Shown in pieces: positions 1 to 11,167 of a DNA stretch of 64,000 bases. The notes below the pieces were generated by a model that was not told the origin of the DNA, ran no database searches, and worked only from the letters and a program-made list of their open reading frames with translations. The stretch is from Ailurus styani (lineage: Eukaryota > Chordata > Mammalia > Carnivora > Ailuridae): the NCBI GenBank assembly GCA_002007465.1, contig LNAC01000031.1, forward strand, positions 5,561,305 to 5,625,304, given 5' to 3'. How positions within the stretch are numbered: the stretch's first letter is position 1; the number at the start of each line of letters is the position of its first letter. Both the position numbers and the translations under genes were made by a program.

Positions 1-119
1 AGAACTAAGGTTACTTTGTATATAATTTTTAAGACAGATATGTATTGGAAGATTCAACTGGGCAAGTTTTTCTGTTCTTACTTATTTTTTGGTAAGAGTT
101 ATTATATACCTTCTAAAAA

Positions 120-480
120 TTTGGAAAATTATAGAAGAGTAGAATTTAAAAGATCAAATTTTATTACCCAAAGATAATTGCCATTAACCTTTTATTTCTT
201 TTCCTTCAGTCTTTTTTTTTTTTTTTTAAATGTGCAATGTTAAGTATGTTTTGTTTTTGCTTTTTGGAGTGGAGTTCTATAGCAAGAAAAGATACTTGGC
301 TGTCATAACAGTGTATATACAGCATGTATATGTCTTCTATAATTTTTGAAAATACAAGGTTTTTGTAACTGCTTTGTGACATTTTAATGTTCCATTAATT
401 GAAGTTTTCCATAATTTATATAGTCATTCACCTATTAGTAGACAATGTATGTTTATGATCATCAGTCATCAAGAGTATTT
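120..480 (+). mobile_element. Old LINE-1 3' UTR-like remnant
   Basis: Part of the intron upstream of the first exon. The text 'cccaaagataattgccatta', followed by 'ctttgtgacattttaatg' and 'catttatatagtcattcacc'-like phrases, resembles the 3' end of old mammalian L1M/L1ME elements. Strongly diverged, so the family is uncertain. Confidence 0.45.
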
Positions 481-849
481 TTTTAAGAATATTTTATCTC
501 TGCCTTCTAGCCACTTCCTGTCAAGAAGACCATTATTTTATTGCATCCATGCTTGATTTTTGTTTCAACACAGAATGATTTCTAATTCATCTCAAAGTAG
601 CTAGATATTTTATATTTCCTCCATTGTATTTGAAAGTAAACTGCCAGGAAATCTGAGCATTCCATTTTCAATTATGAATGAAAATATGTAGTCTCTTTGT
701 TATTGTTTTTATATCATGAAAATGTTTTGTAATTTTGTAAATTGTATGCAACCAGGTAGTACATATAAACATCTCAGGGACTATAATGTTATGAGGTGTA
801 ACCATTACCTATTTCCTACCAAAATAATTTTTTCTTTTCTTTTTTATAG

Positions 850-1018
850 CATAGAACATTGCATTAAAGAAATACAGTATGAAGTTAACAAACAATGTCC
901 GGATGTGCAGCTGCGAACAACAACTGACTGCCTTGAATGGCTAGATAACTATAATTATAATTCATCGAAGTCACCGTCTGTTCCCCATGGAGATTTGATA
1001 AAATTCCTCAGAACGCTG
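850..1018 (+). CDS. KIAA0825: KIAA0825 coding exon, about residues 45-100
   Basis: First coding exon in the window, 169 nt. The acceptor is 'ttttttatag'. Base 850 (C) completes a Ser codon started in the upstream exon, then the frame reads IEHCIKEIQ... to ...DLIKFLRTL. The exon ends in phase 0 with CTG. This is the short N-terminal part of the protein, polar and helix-rich, with two cysteines (IEHCIKEI and NKQCPD). The open frame before 850 is intron. The donor 'CTG|gtaaaa' is weak: it lacks the usual G at +5 and runs straight into 14 A. The assignment rests on the good match to remembered KIAA0825 and on phase agreement with the next exon. Confidence 0.88.
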
Positions 1019-3993
1019 GTAAAAAAAAAAAAAAATCTTTGTTTTATAGCGAAGTGGGATGGGTAAACAGGAATACAATTCATTCAGTTTCTTTATGTAA
1101 ATATGTAAATATTTATTTTGGTGTCCATGTTGGTCTGCCATATCTAGGGGCTGGGCTTTTGTTTTGTTTATATATCCCCAGTGGAATCTAGTGAGCTATT
1201 GTCTTTACTTTCTACAATAAGTTATATCAATAAAATGTAGTTTTATAGAAATGGAGATTAAATATTCTAATTCCAAAATATGTTGATGATATGTACCACA
1301 CATATTGTCTACCAGGAAAGTTCATATTTATTATGTTTTCTGTCCTTCACAACTACTCCTTTTCTCTGCTTATTGTTAAGTATAAAAAGGTGACCACTGA
1401 TTATATGTTTTAAGTCTCCTTGTCTATCATTCCCTGCTTTCCCAAGCTGCCGGCATATGCAATCAAGTCAGTAATTTCTACAAGACCACTCTTAATTGAT
1501 GAAGAATTATTACATGGTCATTCTTTGATATTGCCCACTCTGTATGTGAGGGATGTGTTTTAGCCTTCAGTGAGAACTCTTACTTTATTATACTTGTATC
1601 TACAAGAGGTAGCTAGTTTACAACAATAGTTTCCCAGAGAAATGGCACAATTGTTAGAAAGCAGTAGGTCTGTAGCTATGGTTTTAATTTAATTTGGGGG
1701 AAAAAAGGCACTGTTTTTGTCTAAACATCAAACATTGACTAAGGCAGATGTGGAAAATATCTTGAGGTTGTAGATGGCTGGGGATGACAGAATCAGATGG
1801 AAAGTTCTTGGCTATCATTATTGCAGATGTCTCTTTAATGTTTGCAAAGTAATAAAAGGAAGAGAAAGGAAGACTGCGCGCCCTGAAGCCGTATTCTTTC
1901 AAGAAAATCCTCTCACCCATTATCTCTTGAAGGTGTAGCCCTGACGAATAAATATGGATATAGTTATTCCTTTAATTTCTATTAAGAGCCATGTGTATTG
2001 AATTTCATTAATATTGATGTAATAATGCTTTCTCATTTAATTAAAAGCAAAAGCTTTTAATTATCTTTTAATCTGTCACACATAAGTCATTCTCTATTCA
2101 CTGCAGGGCAAAGGCTGCTTTAGTTTTGCTCAAATTCATTAGACTGATAGGGTTGTTTCAGACCTAGGTTTTCTTACATAATTGATAGTGTTATTTTGAA
2201 GAAAGAACCACATTATTAAAACAGATTCAAGTTAAACCGACCTTATTATCAAGTTTTTACATGTTAAAAGTGTCAATCTTGACAGCCATTTTTCATAGCT
2301 CTCTTTTTTTAATAGTAAAATTTTTATTTATTGATTATGTAAGTACTTAAATAAGAAACAGAGATCCTCATTATGGCACTTATACTGAAGTTATTCTTAA
2401 ATTTAAGTAGTCATAGTAAACACGTGGCTTAAACCTTTTGTAACCTATTATTCCTTAAATGTTGCCTGATCAAATATTTACAGTTTTAGACTGATTAAAG
2501 GAAACCCAAGATAGAGACACTAATGTGACTTGGTTGTTTCATAGTATTTACCATGATGCTGGCATTCTCAATTCTATGTAAGGACATTTCTTTTCTAGAA
2601 GTGTCAAAAGAGCTAAATCGAGGGGGATGAGAGAGAGAGAAAGAGAAAGTTTCAGAAAGATCAGTGCACTTTGTGGCTCTCTAGCAGAAAGAACATGGAT
2701 GAGAAGAATGAAGCGAGGGATTCGTTCTTCGTTTTGTGTTTAATGTACATGACACTTGGAAGGTTACTCAGACGTGTTGCATGTTAGTGTCCATATCTGT
2801 AAATTGGGTTTTTAAATATCTATGTCACAGAGTTTTTATTATGAATAAGCCAGAGATTTGATAGAAAAGTGCTTTTTATATAATAAAATACTATATAATA
2901 CTGGATATTATTTATTACAGATAGAACATTAAATTGGACATGACAATGCTTAGAAGGACTTGAGAACACATTCCTGGAATTTGCCTAAGAGTTGTTTATA
3001 ATTCTGAATCACAGATAATACCTCTGGTATCTCTGTCAGTAAGAAATTTCAAAGCCAGCCTGATTTTATGCCACCTGAATTTTGCTTCCAGTTTTTCTTC
3101 CAATCAGCTTGTTGCTACTCAGAGAATATGGACTAATTTCAGTTATTAGCTGAAAGAGACATAATTAGGAAAGTCAGCATGTAACAAGAATGTGTGCGTA
3201 TAATACAAAGTCTAAAAAGAAAGTAACTTTTTGTCCCTTTATTATTCATAATTATACCTACCATTGTTTTCTGTCAGCATGGAAAGAATAAAGGAATACT
3301 TTCATATCATCTTTTGGGGAAATGATTCTGAGAGTATTTTTTCCCATGTGGACTTAGTTATCTTTTTGGAGAGGATTGAAATATCCTCAAATTAGTTTCC
3401 AAGGTTAAATCTTTCTTAAGGTAGCTCTCAAAAAGGAATTTAAATGAAAGTTAAACTCTTTAAATATATTAAATTTTATTTCTCGGGATGCCAGCTATTA
3501 GTAACCTCCAGGCACATGCTGTATTTAAAGGTCTCTATTTTGTATGTTCATTTGGGGTTCTCTAAGAATAGATGTACTCATTCGGGCATGAAGATTTTCT
3601 ACCAGGAATTACTTAGGGGCATGATCTTGAATTTATTTTGTCGGAGGAATACATTTCAATCGATGTTTTGCTACACGTTTTTATTTAGAATTTTTAAGCT
3701 GCAGCTCAGGTTATATTGGGAATGGATAACAATGAGGCCTGAAAACTAGATTATGTTTGGAAAACTAACTGAAAATACAGATCATCACCTGGGTTTACAA
3801 AATTTAACAGATCATAAAACTAACCTTCTAAAATACCTGCATTGATTACATTCCAAATGCAAAACAAAACAGAACAAGACTTGAAAAGCATTGGTTCTAA
3901 ATATACCTGAATTATTGTGAGACTGTAGAAATCATTTTTACTACTAATCTTACAGTTAATCCCATTTCTAATGTTATAATTTACTTTTATTAG
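1019..3993 (+). other. Intron after first exon
   Basis: GT-AG intron of about 3 kb, bounded by 'gtaaaa' and 'ttattag'. It is AT-rich and mostly unique; the only repeat I recognise is a MIR-like stretch near 2700-2890. Open frames at 1684-1920 (-), 3444-3749 (+) and 3820-4023 (-) have no recognisable domain and no coding character. Confidence 0.8.
2700..2890 (+). repeat. MIR-like SINE remnant
   Basis: Contains diverged versions of the MIR core: a 'gaaggttactca' stretch, 'ccatatctgtaaattggg', then 'agagtttttattatgaat' matching the 'ggttgttgtgaggattaaat' block in order. Very old; low certainty. Confidence 0.4.
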
Positions 3994-4663
3994 CAAGATT
4001 TGTTGAAGAATGAAGTAAATCAAGAAGAAATGATACTGGATTTACTTTGGGACCTTTCCTGCCAGAGCAGCATTTCATTCCCATCACTGCTAAGTGGAAC
4101 ATTTTTCCATTTCCTCTCTAGGACTTCTCTTCATTCTGTCGAAGATTATTCCTCTATGGATATAAAGTCTATATGGGATAATATAAGACTACATCTCCGG
4201 CGCTTCTTAGTGAACAAATTACAAAGCCATAATGAAATAAGCAACTCACAGCACAGGATTTGGTTGAAAAATCAGTGCATACAACAACTCTTGTTTCTTT
4301 ATCCAGAATCAGAAGTTATAATCAAGTACCAAAGCATACAGAATAAACTGTTGGCTAAACTGCTGCAGAACTATTTTCATTCTTACAGCAGAGAATCAAA
4401 TTTAGACATCATGGTTCATAGATACCAAAGTACAATGCTTAAGTTATACTCAATGATAAAAGAGGATTTTAACACACTACGTGAAATTTTAGCTCCAACC
4501 TCAACAGTGAAATTCATTAAAGAAACTTACCTGGATACTGTTACAGAAGAAATGGCAAAATTTCTTGAAAATTTTTGTGAGCCGCAGTTTGAAGAAAGTG
4601 CCGTCCCTGTGATTAAAACAAGCAAGAGCTCCAGCAGGCATAGAGGAGCAGTGCATGCTTTGG
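3994..4663 (+). CDS. KIAA0825: KIAA0825 large coding exon, about residues 101-323
   Basis: Largest exon in the window, 670 nt. Acceptor 'tttattag|CAAGAT'; the frame starts [13 protein letters not shown] and ends ...RHRGAVHAL plus the first G of a Val codon (phase 1). The donor is 'TTTGG|gttagt'. The encoded 223 residues are Ser- and Leu-rich and predicted mainly helical, including the block [15 protein letters not shown] and an acidic helix [15 protein letters not shown] conserved basic Ser-rich patch, [11 protein letters not shown], lies at the 3' end. The first two codons sit upstream of an internal TTG, so the exon begins earlier than an ATG/TTG-based prediction would place it. If the donor is not used, translation stops one codon later (TAG at 4666). 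Confidence 0.92.
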
Positions 4664-4800
4664 GTTAGTGAGCTTTTAAATTTGTTTGGTTCAATTTAAG
4701 CCTTTTGATATCTTTAATTTTCTAACCTTTTTCTTTTTGGTTAAACTTAATTGCAAACTTGAAACTAAATCAGAAAATAAATGTTACGAAATTTTTGCAG
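4664..4800 (+). promoter_or_regulatory. Possible intronic 3' end of a short isoform
   Basis: Read-through past the 4663 donor adds one Gly codon and then TAG at 4666-4668. An AATAAA hexamer lies at 4776-4781, about 110 nt downstream. With 44 residues encoded upstream this gives a protein of 324 residues, the length I remember for the short human KIAA0825 isoform. I infer intron retention with intronic polyadenylation; no downstream GU-rich element was verified. Confidence 0.5.
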
Positions 4801-5266
4801 TGCACATTTCTTATGCATTTCTTTCTCTATAAGTACACTAGTAGAGGTCGCTTTTTTTTCCTGTTATTTGAATTATTAAAGATATTGAAAAATGTAAGCC
4901 AAAAGGTTGCCAATAGGAGTTTTGGTTTTTTTGATTGCATAAATTACTGGGTGAGACTGTATGTATATATGAATATATCCACCAGTATTCATATATATGT
5001 AACAGAAAAGTATAGTTTTTAATTAAGAGTAACTTCCAAAGCTGAAACATTGTTAGGGAAAAAGAATTGTTAGAAATTTGTTGAAATTTGCATGAACTAA
5101 AATTGGAAGTTTAGAATTGTATTCTTTTAGTCAGCGAATTCCAATAAACGGTGATTATGAAGTGGCAACTCTATATTATAATTGGTCACAGAGGTATAAC
5201 ATTTTAACTATAGCTGATTTTAGAGGAACTTCTCTAGTATGATTTCTATAAGAACATACACAAAGA

Positions 5267-5466
5267 GGGCGCCTGGGTGGCTCAGTGGGTTAAAGCCTCT
5301 GCCTTCGGCTCAGGTCATGATCTCAGGGTCCTGGGATCGAAGTCCGCATTGGGCTCCCTGCTCAGCAAGGAGCCTGCTCCCTCCTCTCTCTCTGCCTGTC
5401 TCTCAGCCTACTTGTGATCTCTGTCTCTGTGTCAAATAAATAAATAAAATCTTTAAAAATATATAT
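5267..5466 (+). mobile_element. CAN-SINE, young subfamily
   Basis: Full-length tRNA-derived SINE starting 'gggcgcctgggtggctcagt' and ending in 'aaataaataaaatcttt' plus an A/AT tail. It carries the 'gggttaaagcctctgcctt' and 'ctacttgtgatctctgt' diagnostic blocks. An exact 11-bp target duplication, atacacaaaga, flanks it at 5256-5266 and 5467-5477. Confidence 0.92.
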
Positions 5467-6309
5467 ATACACAAAGAAAAAGTGATTTGAAAATTCCTAA
5501 TTTTATTTTAAAGATAAAAGAAAAAGAGAAAGAAACTATTGTGATATAATAAACTTCCTCATGTCACCATTTTAATTTCCTACTAGTGGAGAAAAATCAA
5601 GATAGGGAATAATATTTTTGAAAATTATTAGTCATGCTTTTATGTAAAAACTCTGAGGTATATTTCTAAATAGGTGCATAAGCTGTATTTTTTAAGTGTT
5701 TGAAAATTGTCATTTGATGAATAGCTGTCTCTCAATTCATGATCACTTTATAACTATTTCTATAGCTCGCTATAGTTTTACATACCTTTCTTAATAAAAT
5801 GCCAGAATACCAAGATACTATGATAAATGAATTTTTGATTAGTTTGTTATTTTCTTTTATATTTTTTATTTTCCTCTGGAAGCTGTATCACATCACAGAA
5901 CAGGCATGCATCAGCCAACAGCAGAATACAAAGTCAGTTAATTTAGGAACATTACAGTTTTGCTCAAAGCAAATAGATTTTCATTTTAATTGTTACATAA
6001 ATTTTAAATGCATTTCATGAGTATACTTATTTTCTAATATATTCTCTAAAAGAATTCCTGCTTACTTGTAAAGTGTTTTCAACATGAAAGTTTTATATAT
6101 GCTAAATATAGTTTATAACAGAAGAAAAGATCCATATGGTTGAAAATATGTGTAAGTTGCTATGGAGTCTTTAGGGCTGATATTGAGGTGTTTTCTCATT
6201 CGTGAGAGAAAACTATGTGTGTAGGCTTTAACACCAAAATTTGAAACATTTTTTACAAGTCTAGGTGCACTGATCTTTCTCAAGCTCATTTATCTAAACA
6301 TTGGTATGA

Positions 6310-6515
6310 ATCACTTGTTAAATGAATGCTTTCCATATGCCAGGCACTGTGCCTTATACATTCTTTTTCTTATTATCCTAATTTCATAAACAAAGAAAGA
6401 AGCTTAGAAACATTAACTTGCCCTAGGTCATGTTGCACAGAGTCAGGATTCATATGTAGGTCTTTATGTCTCCACGACCAATGAATTTAACCATCGTGCT
6501 AGTGGACCTTGTCTT
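6310..6515 (-). repeat. MIR remnant
   Basis: Reverse-orientation MIR: 'gccaggcactgtgccttata', then 'aacttgccctaggtcatgtt' and 'cagagtcaggattcatatg' follow the order of the MIR consensus read backwards. Confidence 0.65.
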
Positions 6516-6589
6516 AAGGTGTAGAATAAAGTGTTCTGTCACTTGTAAAAGAAATTTCAAACAACCCCTTTTCAGGTGGGCTACCAGAA

Positions 6590-6700
6590 AATCAATTCAG
6601 TTCAGCTTTATTGAGCACCTACCATAGGCAAGGCATTGAGCAGCTACCATTGTTAAGGTACTGAGTTAGACGCAGTAAGGGAAAGAAAACTAACTGCTGC
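6590..6700. repeat. L2/MIR-type 3' remnant
   Basis: The block 'ctttattgagcacctaccat' followed by 'ggcaaggcattgag' is typical of old mammalian L2 or MIR tails. Too short and diverged to assign further. Confidence 0.4.
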
Positions 6701-6999
6701 TAATGTTTTCAAGAATCGCTAAACTAACTCTTATTGGGGATCAATCATATTGTCCACTAATATTTGACCCAGTGAGCAAATTTTATTTATTAAGGAAATA
6801 CAGTTTGAGATGAGTGAAATAATATAATAAGTATTACTAACAAATATTAATACTATTATAATAATTTATATTCCTTTTATAATCAAATCTACATTGACTT
6901 GAATGAGTTGTACATTGTGTTATCTTTAGTATGTATCCATGTTTTTATGCTCACCAAGTCCTCCAGTATTTTGTCTGAATCTTTAGAAAAGATTTTCAT

Positions 7000-7240
7000 T
7001 AGGTAACAACAGCTAACATTAATTGCCCCAAACATTGATGTGCATTTTCTCATTTAATCCTTCTAACCAACCAACAAGGTAGGTGCCATTATTTGTTATC
7101 TCTATTATACAGTGAAAAAACTGAGGCAGAGATATACTAAGTAATTTGGTCAAGGTTACAGAGTGAAGACAAGATTCAACCTGAGGTTTGTCTGACTGCA
7201 GATCTTCTACTCTGTCACTATGCTCTACTGCCTGAAGGAA
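7000..7240 (-). repeat. MIR, reverse orientation
   Basis: Contains 'ctcatttaatccttctaacc', 'aggtaggtgccattatttg', 'aaaactgaggcagagata', 'ggtcaaggttacagagtgaa' and 'tatgctctactgcct', which is the MIR consensus in reverse over nearly its full length. Confidence 0.8.
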
Positions 7241-7278
7241 CAGGATAGAAATAGCTCATTCTATTGAAAACGCTGCTC

Positions 7279-7468
7279 CAGGAACAACTGGGTGGCTCAG
7301 TCAGTTAAGTGTCGCCTTCGGCTCAGGTCATGATCCCAGGGTCCTGGGATTGAGCACCGCATCAGGCTCCCTGCTTGGTGGAGAGCCTGCTTCTCCTTCT
7401 CTCTCTCCCTCTGCCTGCTGCTCTGCCTACTCTCTGTTGAATAAATAAATAGAATCTTAAAACAAAAC
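7279..7468 (+). mobile_element. CAN-SINE
   Basis: Head 'ggaacaactgggtggctcag', body 'ggtcatgatcccagggtcct', CT-rich stretch, tail 'gaataaataaatagaatctt'. Imperfect flanking repeats, aaaacgctgctc and aaaacactgatc, are the likely target duplication. Confidence 0.88.
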
Positions 7469-8151
7469 AAAACACTGATCTGAATCCTCTGTATTGCTAA
7501 TTCTACTTTAGTGTAGTCATTGTTGTACTTTTTTCAAAATTATCCCACCCTCTTCTCATCTGATGACTATGTAACACCAATTTGAAAGTTTTCTGCCTAT
7601 GATTCCTATAATCTACCATTGTATCTTTAACAGTGGGGCGTATATATACTAGTCTTTTTTCTTCTGGCTTTATTGAGATACAACTTTATTATAACATAAC
7701 AACGTAAATTTAAAATGTACAATGTGTTGATTGGATACACATATGTTTTTATAAAATCACTACCACCATAGCATTAGTTAATATCTCCATCAGGTCACAT
7801 AATTACCATTACTTCCCTATTGCGAACATTTAAGATTTACTCTCTTAACAACTTTCAAGTGTGTAATACACTATTGTTAAATATATTCACATTAGATCCT
7901 TAGAAATTACTAATCTAACTAGAAATTTGTACCCTTTGATCAACATCTTTCCACTTCCCCCTTTCCTCATCCCCTGGTAACCACCATAATAACTTTGTTT
8001 CTATGAATTAATTTTTTTATACATTTCACATGTGTTATCGTCAAGTATTTGTCTTTTCTCTGAGTTATTTCACTTAGCATAATACTTCAAATTCCATCCA
8101 TATTGAAAATTGCAGGATTTCCTTCTTTCTCATGGCTGAATAATATTCTAA

Positions 8152-8203
<52 letters not shown>

Positions 8204-8204
8204 G
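8152..8204. repeat. (TATC)n microsatellite
   Basis: About thirteen uninterrupted CTAT/TATC units inside the L1 remnant; likely polymorphic in length. Confidence 0.97.
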
Positions 8205-8689
8205 TAATTTTTGCTTTTGTTGCTTGTGCTTCTGGTATCACATCTAAAAAATCATTGCCAAGATCAGTGTCAATGCTTTCTTCTAGAGGTTTTACAGTTT
8301 TGCAGAACTTACATTTAAGTCCTTAATCCATTTTGAGTTTATTTTTAAGAGTGTTGTAAGGGTACAATTTCATTCTTCTGCATGTGATTATCCAGTTTTC
8401 CCAGCGCCATTTATTTAATCCTTTCCCCATTGAGTATTCTTGGTTCCCTTGTCAAATATTAGTTGACCATACATGTGAGGGTTTATTTCTGAGTTCTCTA
8501 TTCTCTTCCTTGGTCTCTGTGTCTCTGTTTTGATTTATAGGCTTGCAGTATAGCCTGAAATCAGGAAGTGTGATCCCTCCGGCTTTGTTCTTCTTTCTCA
8601 AGATTGCTTTGGCTATTTAAGGTTTTTGTAGTTATATACAATTATAGGATTATTTTTTTTCTATTTCTATGACAAACCACATTGAAATT

Positions 8690-8802
8690 TATTTTTAGTT
8701 TTATTTTTTTTAAGTAATCTCTACATCCATTATGGGGCTTGAACTCATAAGCCGAAGATCAAGGTTTGCACACTCCTCTGACTGAGCAGCCAGGTGCCCC
8801 TG
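8690..8802 (-). mobile_element. Short SINE fragment in L1
   Basis: Reverse copy of the short tRNA-type SINE ('ggggcttgaactcataagcc' ... 'cagccaggtgcccc'). It interrupts the L1 ORF2 remnant. Exact 10-bp target duplication, cattgaaatt, at 8680-8689 and 8803-8812. Confidence 0.85.
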
Positions 8803-10097
8803 CATTGAAATTCTGAGAGGTTGCATTGAATCTATAGATGGATCTGGGTAAAATGGATTTTTAGTAGTTTTAATTCTTTCAATCCATGAACATCCAGTAT
8901 TTTCCCATTTATTTGTATCTTCTTCAATTTCTTTCTTCAAAGTCTTATACTTTTCAATATACAGATCTTTAACTCTGTTGGCTTAATGTATTGCTCAATA
9001 TTTTATTGTTTTTGGTGCTGTTGTGAGTGGGATTGTTTTATTTCTTTTTCAGATATTTCCTTGTTAGTATATAGAAATGTACCTGCTTTCTGTATGTTGA
9101 TTTTATATCCTGAAATTACTGAGTTCATTGATGAATTCTAACAATTTTTTAGTGGAATATTTAGAATTATCTTTATAAGATCATATAATTTGCAAACTAA
9201 AACAATTTCACTCTCTCTCTCTTTTTTTCCCCCCTGGTTTGAATGCCTTTTATTTCTTTTTCTTGCCTGATTGTCCTGGCTAGGACTTCTAGTATTATGT
9301 TGATAAGAGTGGTAAGAATGGGCATCCTTGTCTTATTGTTCTTAGAGGATCTTAGAGGAAAATTATCTTAGAGGAAAATGTTTCAGCCTTTTACCTTTGA
9401 GTTGGATAGTAGCTGTGGGCTTGTCATAAATGATCTTTACTATGTTAAGGTATGTTCCCTCTATACCAAATTCACTGCGAGTTTTTATCATGAAAGGATG
9501 CTATATTTTGTCAAATGCCTTTTCTATATCTAAGGAGGTAATCATATGATATTTATCTTTTATTAACGTAGTGTATCACGTTGGTTGCATATATTAAACC
9601 ATTCTTGAATCCTAGAGATAAGTCCCACTTGATCATGGTGTATGGTCCTTTTAATATGGTGTTGAATTTGGTTTGCTAATATTTTGTTTAGAATTTTTAC
9701 ATATATATTTATCGGGAATACTGGCTTGTAATTTTATTTTCATGTAGTGTCCTTATCTGGGTTTAGTATCTGTGTAATATTTGGCCTTGCTAGCTGTGTT
9801 TGAGAGTGCTCCTTCTCTTCAGTTTTTAATGAACTAATTAACGAACTGATGAACTGTCTGTTTATGCATATACTACTACATACTTGAAGAGCTAAGGCAA
9901 TTTGAGCCTACTGAATTCTTAATTGCCTTTGATTTTTCTAGGTAGGTTGAGGATTGGTTGTTTTTTTCCTGGAATGATCTATAAATTATCTATATACACA
10001 TACATATAAATCTATGTATATTTATATCTGTAGTTGTAATATGTATGTTTATAGAGAGAGATAACATTACTTGAGTATCAAAAATAATTACAGCTTT

Positions 10098-10287
10098 TTG
10101 GGATGCCTGGGTGGCTCAGTCAGTTAAGTATCTGCCTTTGGCTCAGGTCATGATCCCGGAGTGCTGGGATTGAGTCCCGCATCGGGCTCCTTGCTCAGCG
10201 GGGAGACTGCTTCTCCCTCTGCCTGCTCCTCTCCCTGCTTTTGCACCTCTCTCTCTCTCTCTGACAAATAAATAAAATCTTAAAAAA
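10098..10287 (+). mobile_element. CAN-SINE
   Basis: Complete SINE with head 'gggatgcctgggtggctcag' and tail 'caaataaataaaatctt'. Exact 11-bp target duplication, aattacagctt, at 10087-10097 and 10288-10298. Confidence 0.92.
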
Positions 10288-10309
10288 AATTACAGCTTGT
10301 TATTATGTA

Positions 10310-10430
10310 TAATGTTTTACATATGTGATTTCATTTAATCTTTGAACCTTATTCGTATTTTAAATGTGAGAAAACTGAAACTTATAAAGGTAAATATTTT
10401 CCAAGGCCATACGTAATTATTTTCTAATAA
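10310..10430 (-). repeat. MIR fragment
   Basis: Short reverse MIR core: 'gtgatttcatttaatctttg', then 'gagaaaactgaaacttataa' and 'ttccaaggccatacgta'. Confidence 0.5.
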
Positions 10431-11002
10431 TCCAAAGAAGGAGAATTTCATTGTTTGCAGTTATTTGGTATATTATTTTGATATGTTGCTAAATTCCATG
10501 GCAAAAACTGTACTATGACACTATGGCAATTAGCATAAAAATAATTTACCAGGCACTTTCATATTTTCTTTTTGATTTGAACATTTTAATTAACAGTGAT
10601 TCATAACTGACTCATGATTTTCTTGTGCTTTTTAACTTAGAAACTGACTAGAGGTACTTTTTATGCTATTTTATTTGATTTGATCAGCTGGCCTTTCTGG
10701 TGGTGTGGTGTTCACCTGAGCATCCCAGAGTGAGTTCCACCTGCAACCATGCAGCTGGGTATTGATTCAAGCTCTCTGGTACATGTATTTAAAATATGGT
10801 GACAATCTCCAACCATTTTCCAAAGGCAAAGTACCAGGCAGGCAATTTATTTTACGTAAGTTAATCCCTTGACTTGAATTCCACTTCTTGGCATTGTATG
10901 GTAACCTTTTTTCTCCTTGATATTCCTATGATTTTGTAATTTTAATTTCTTTGAGACCATATGCTATTTTAGTATTAAAGTACATTTAGAAGCATATGGC
11001 TT

Positions 11003-11167
11003 TGGGTGCCTGGGTGCCTCAGTATTGAGTGTCTGCCTCCTGCTCAGGTCATGATCCCAGGGTCCTGGGATCAAGCCCTGTCTTGGGCTCCCTGCTTCTC
11101 CCTCTGCCACTCTCCTGTTTGCCATCTCTCTCTGTCAAGTAAATAAATAAAATTAAAAAAAATTAAA
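11003..11167 (+). mobile_element. CAN-SINE, internally shortened
   Basis: Head 'gggtgcctgggtgcctcag', body 'ggtcatgatcccagggtcct', tail 'aagtaaataaataaaatt'. The part after the head is shortened ('agtattgagtgtctgcc'). Diverged flanking repeats, agcatatggctt and agtatatagctt, suggest an old insertion. Confidence 0.85.

Larger units (their letters stand above)
7655..9990 (-). mobile_element. LINE-1 remnant, reverse orientation
   Basis: About 2.3 kb of an old L1 read backwards. Its 3' UTR comes first ('ggctttattgagatacaact', 'ccctggtaaccaccat'), then ORF2 in reverse. A reverse-strand frame at 8710-8940 carries the KKEIEEDTNKWE motif typical of the L1 ORF2 C-terminal part. Many stops and indels make it non-functional. 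A TATC microsatellite (8152-8204) has expanded inside it and a SINE (8690-8802) is inserted. The far end near 9830-9990 is poorly defined. Confidence 0.82.

Noticed and set aside
716..849. Start codon at 716 for the first exon
   Set aside because: The region before 850 lacks similarity to KIAA0825, and 'ttttttatag' at 840-849 is a clear acceptor; the real start lies upstream of the window.
5267..5340. tRNA-like sequence with A and B box in SINE heads
   Set aside because: These are the tRNA-derived heads of CAN-SINEs, repeated across the window on both strands, not tRNA genes.
8710..8940. Apparent gene with KKEIEEDTNKWE motif on the - strand
   Set aside because: It is the LINE-1 ORF2 remnant running into an inserted SINE, not a host gene.
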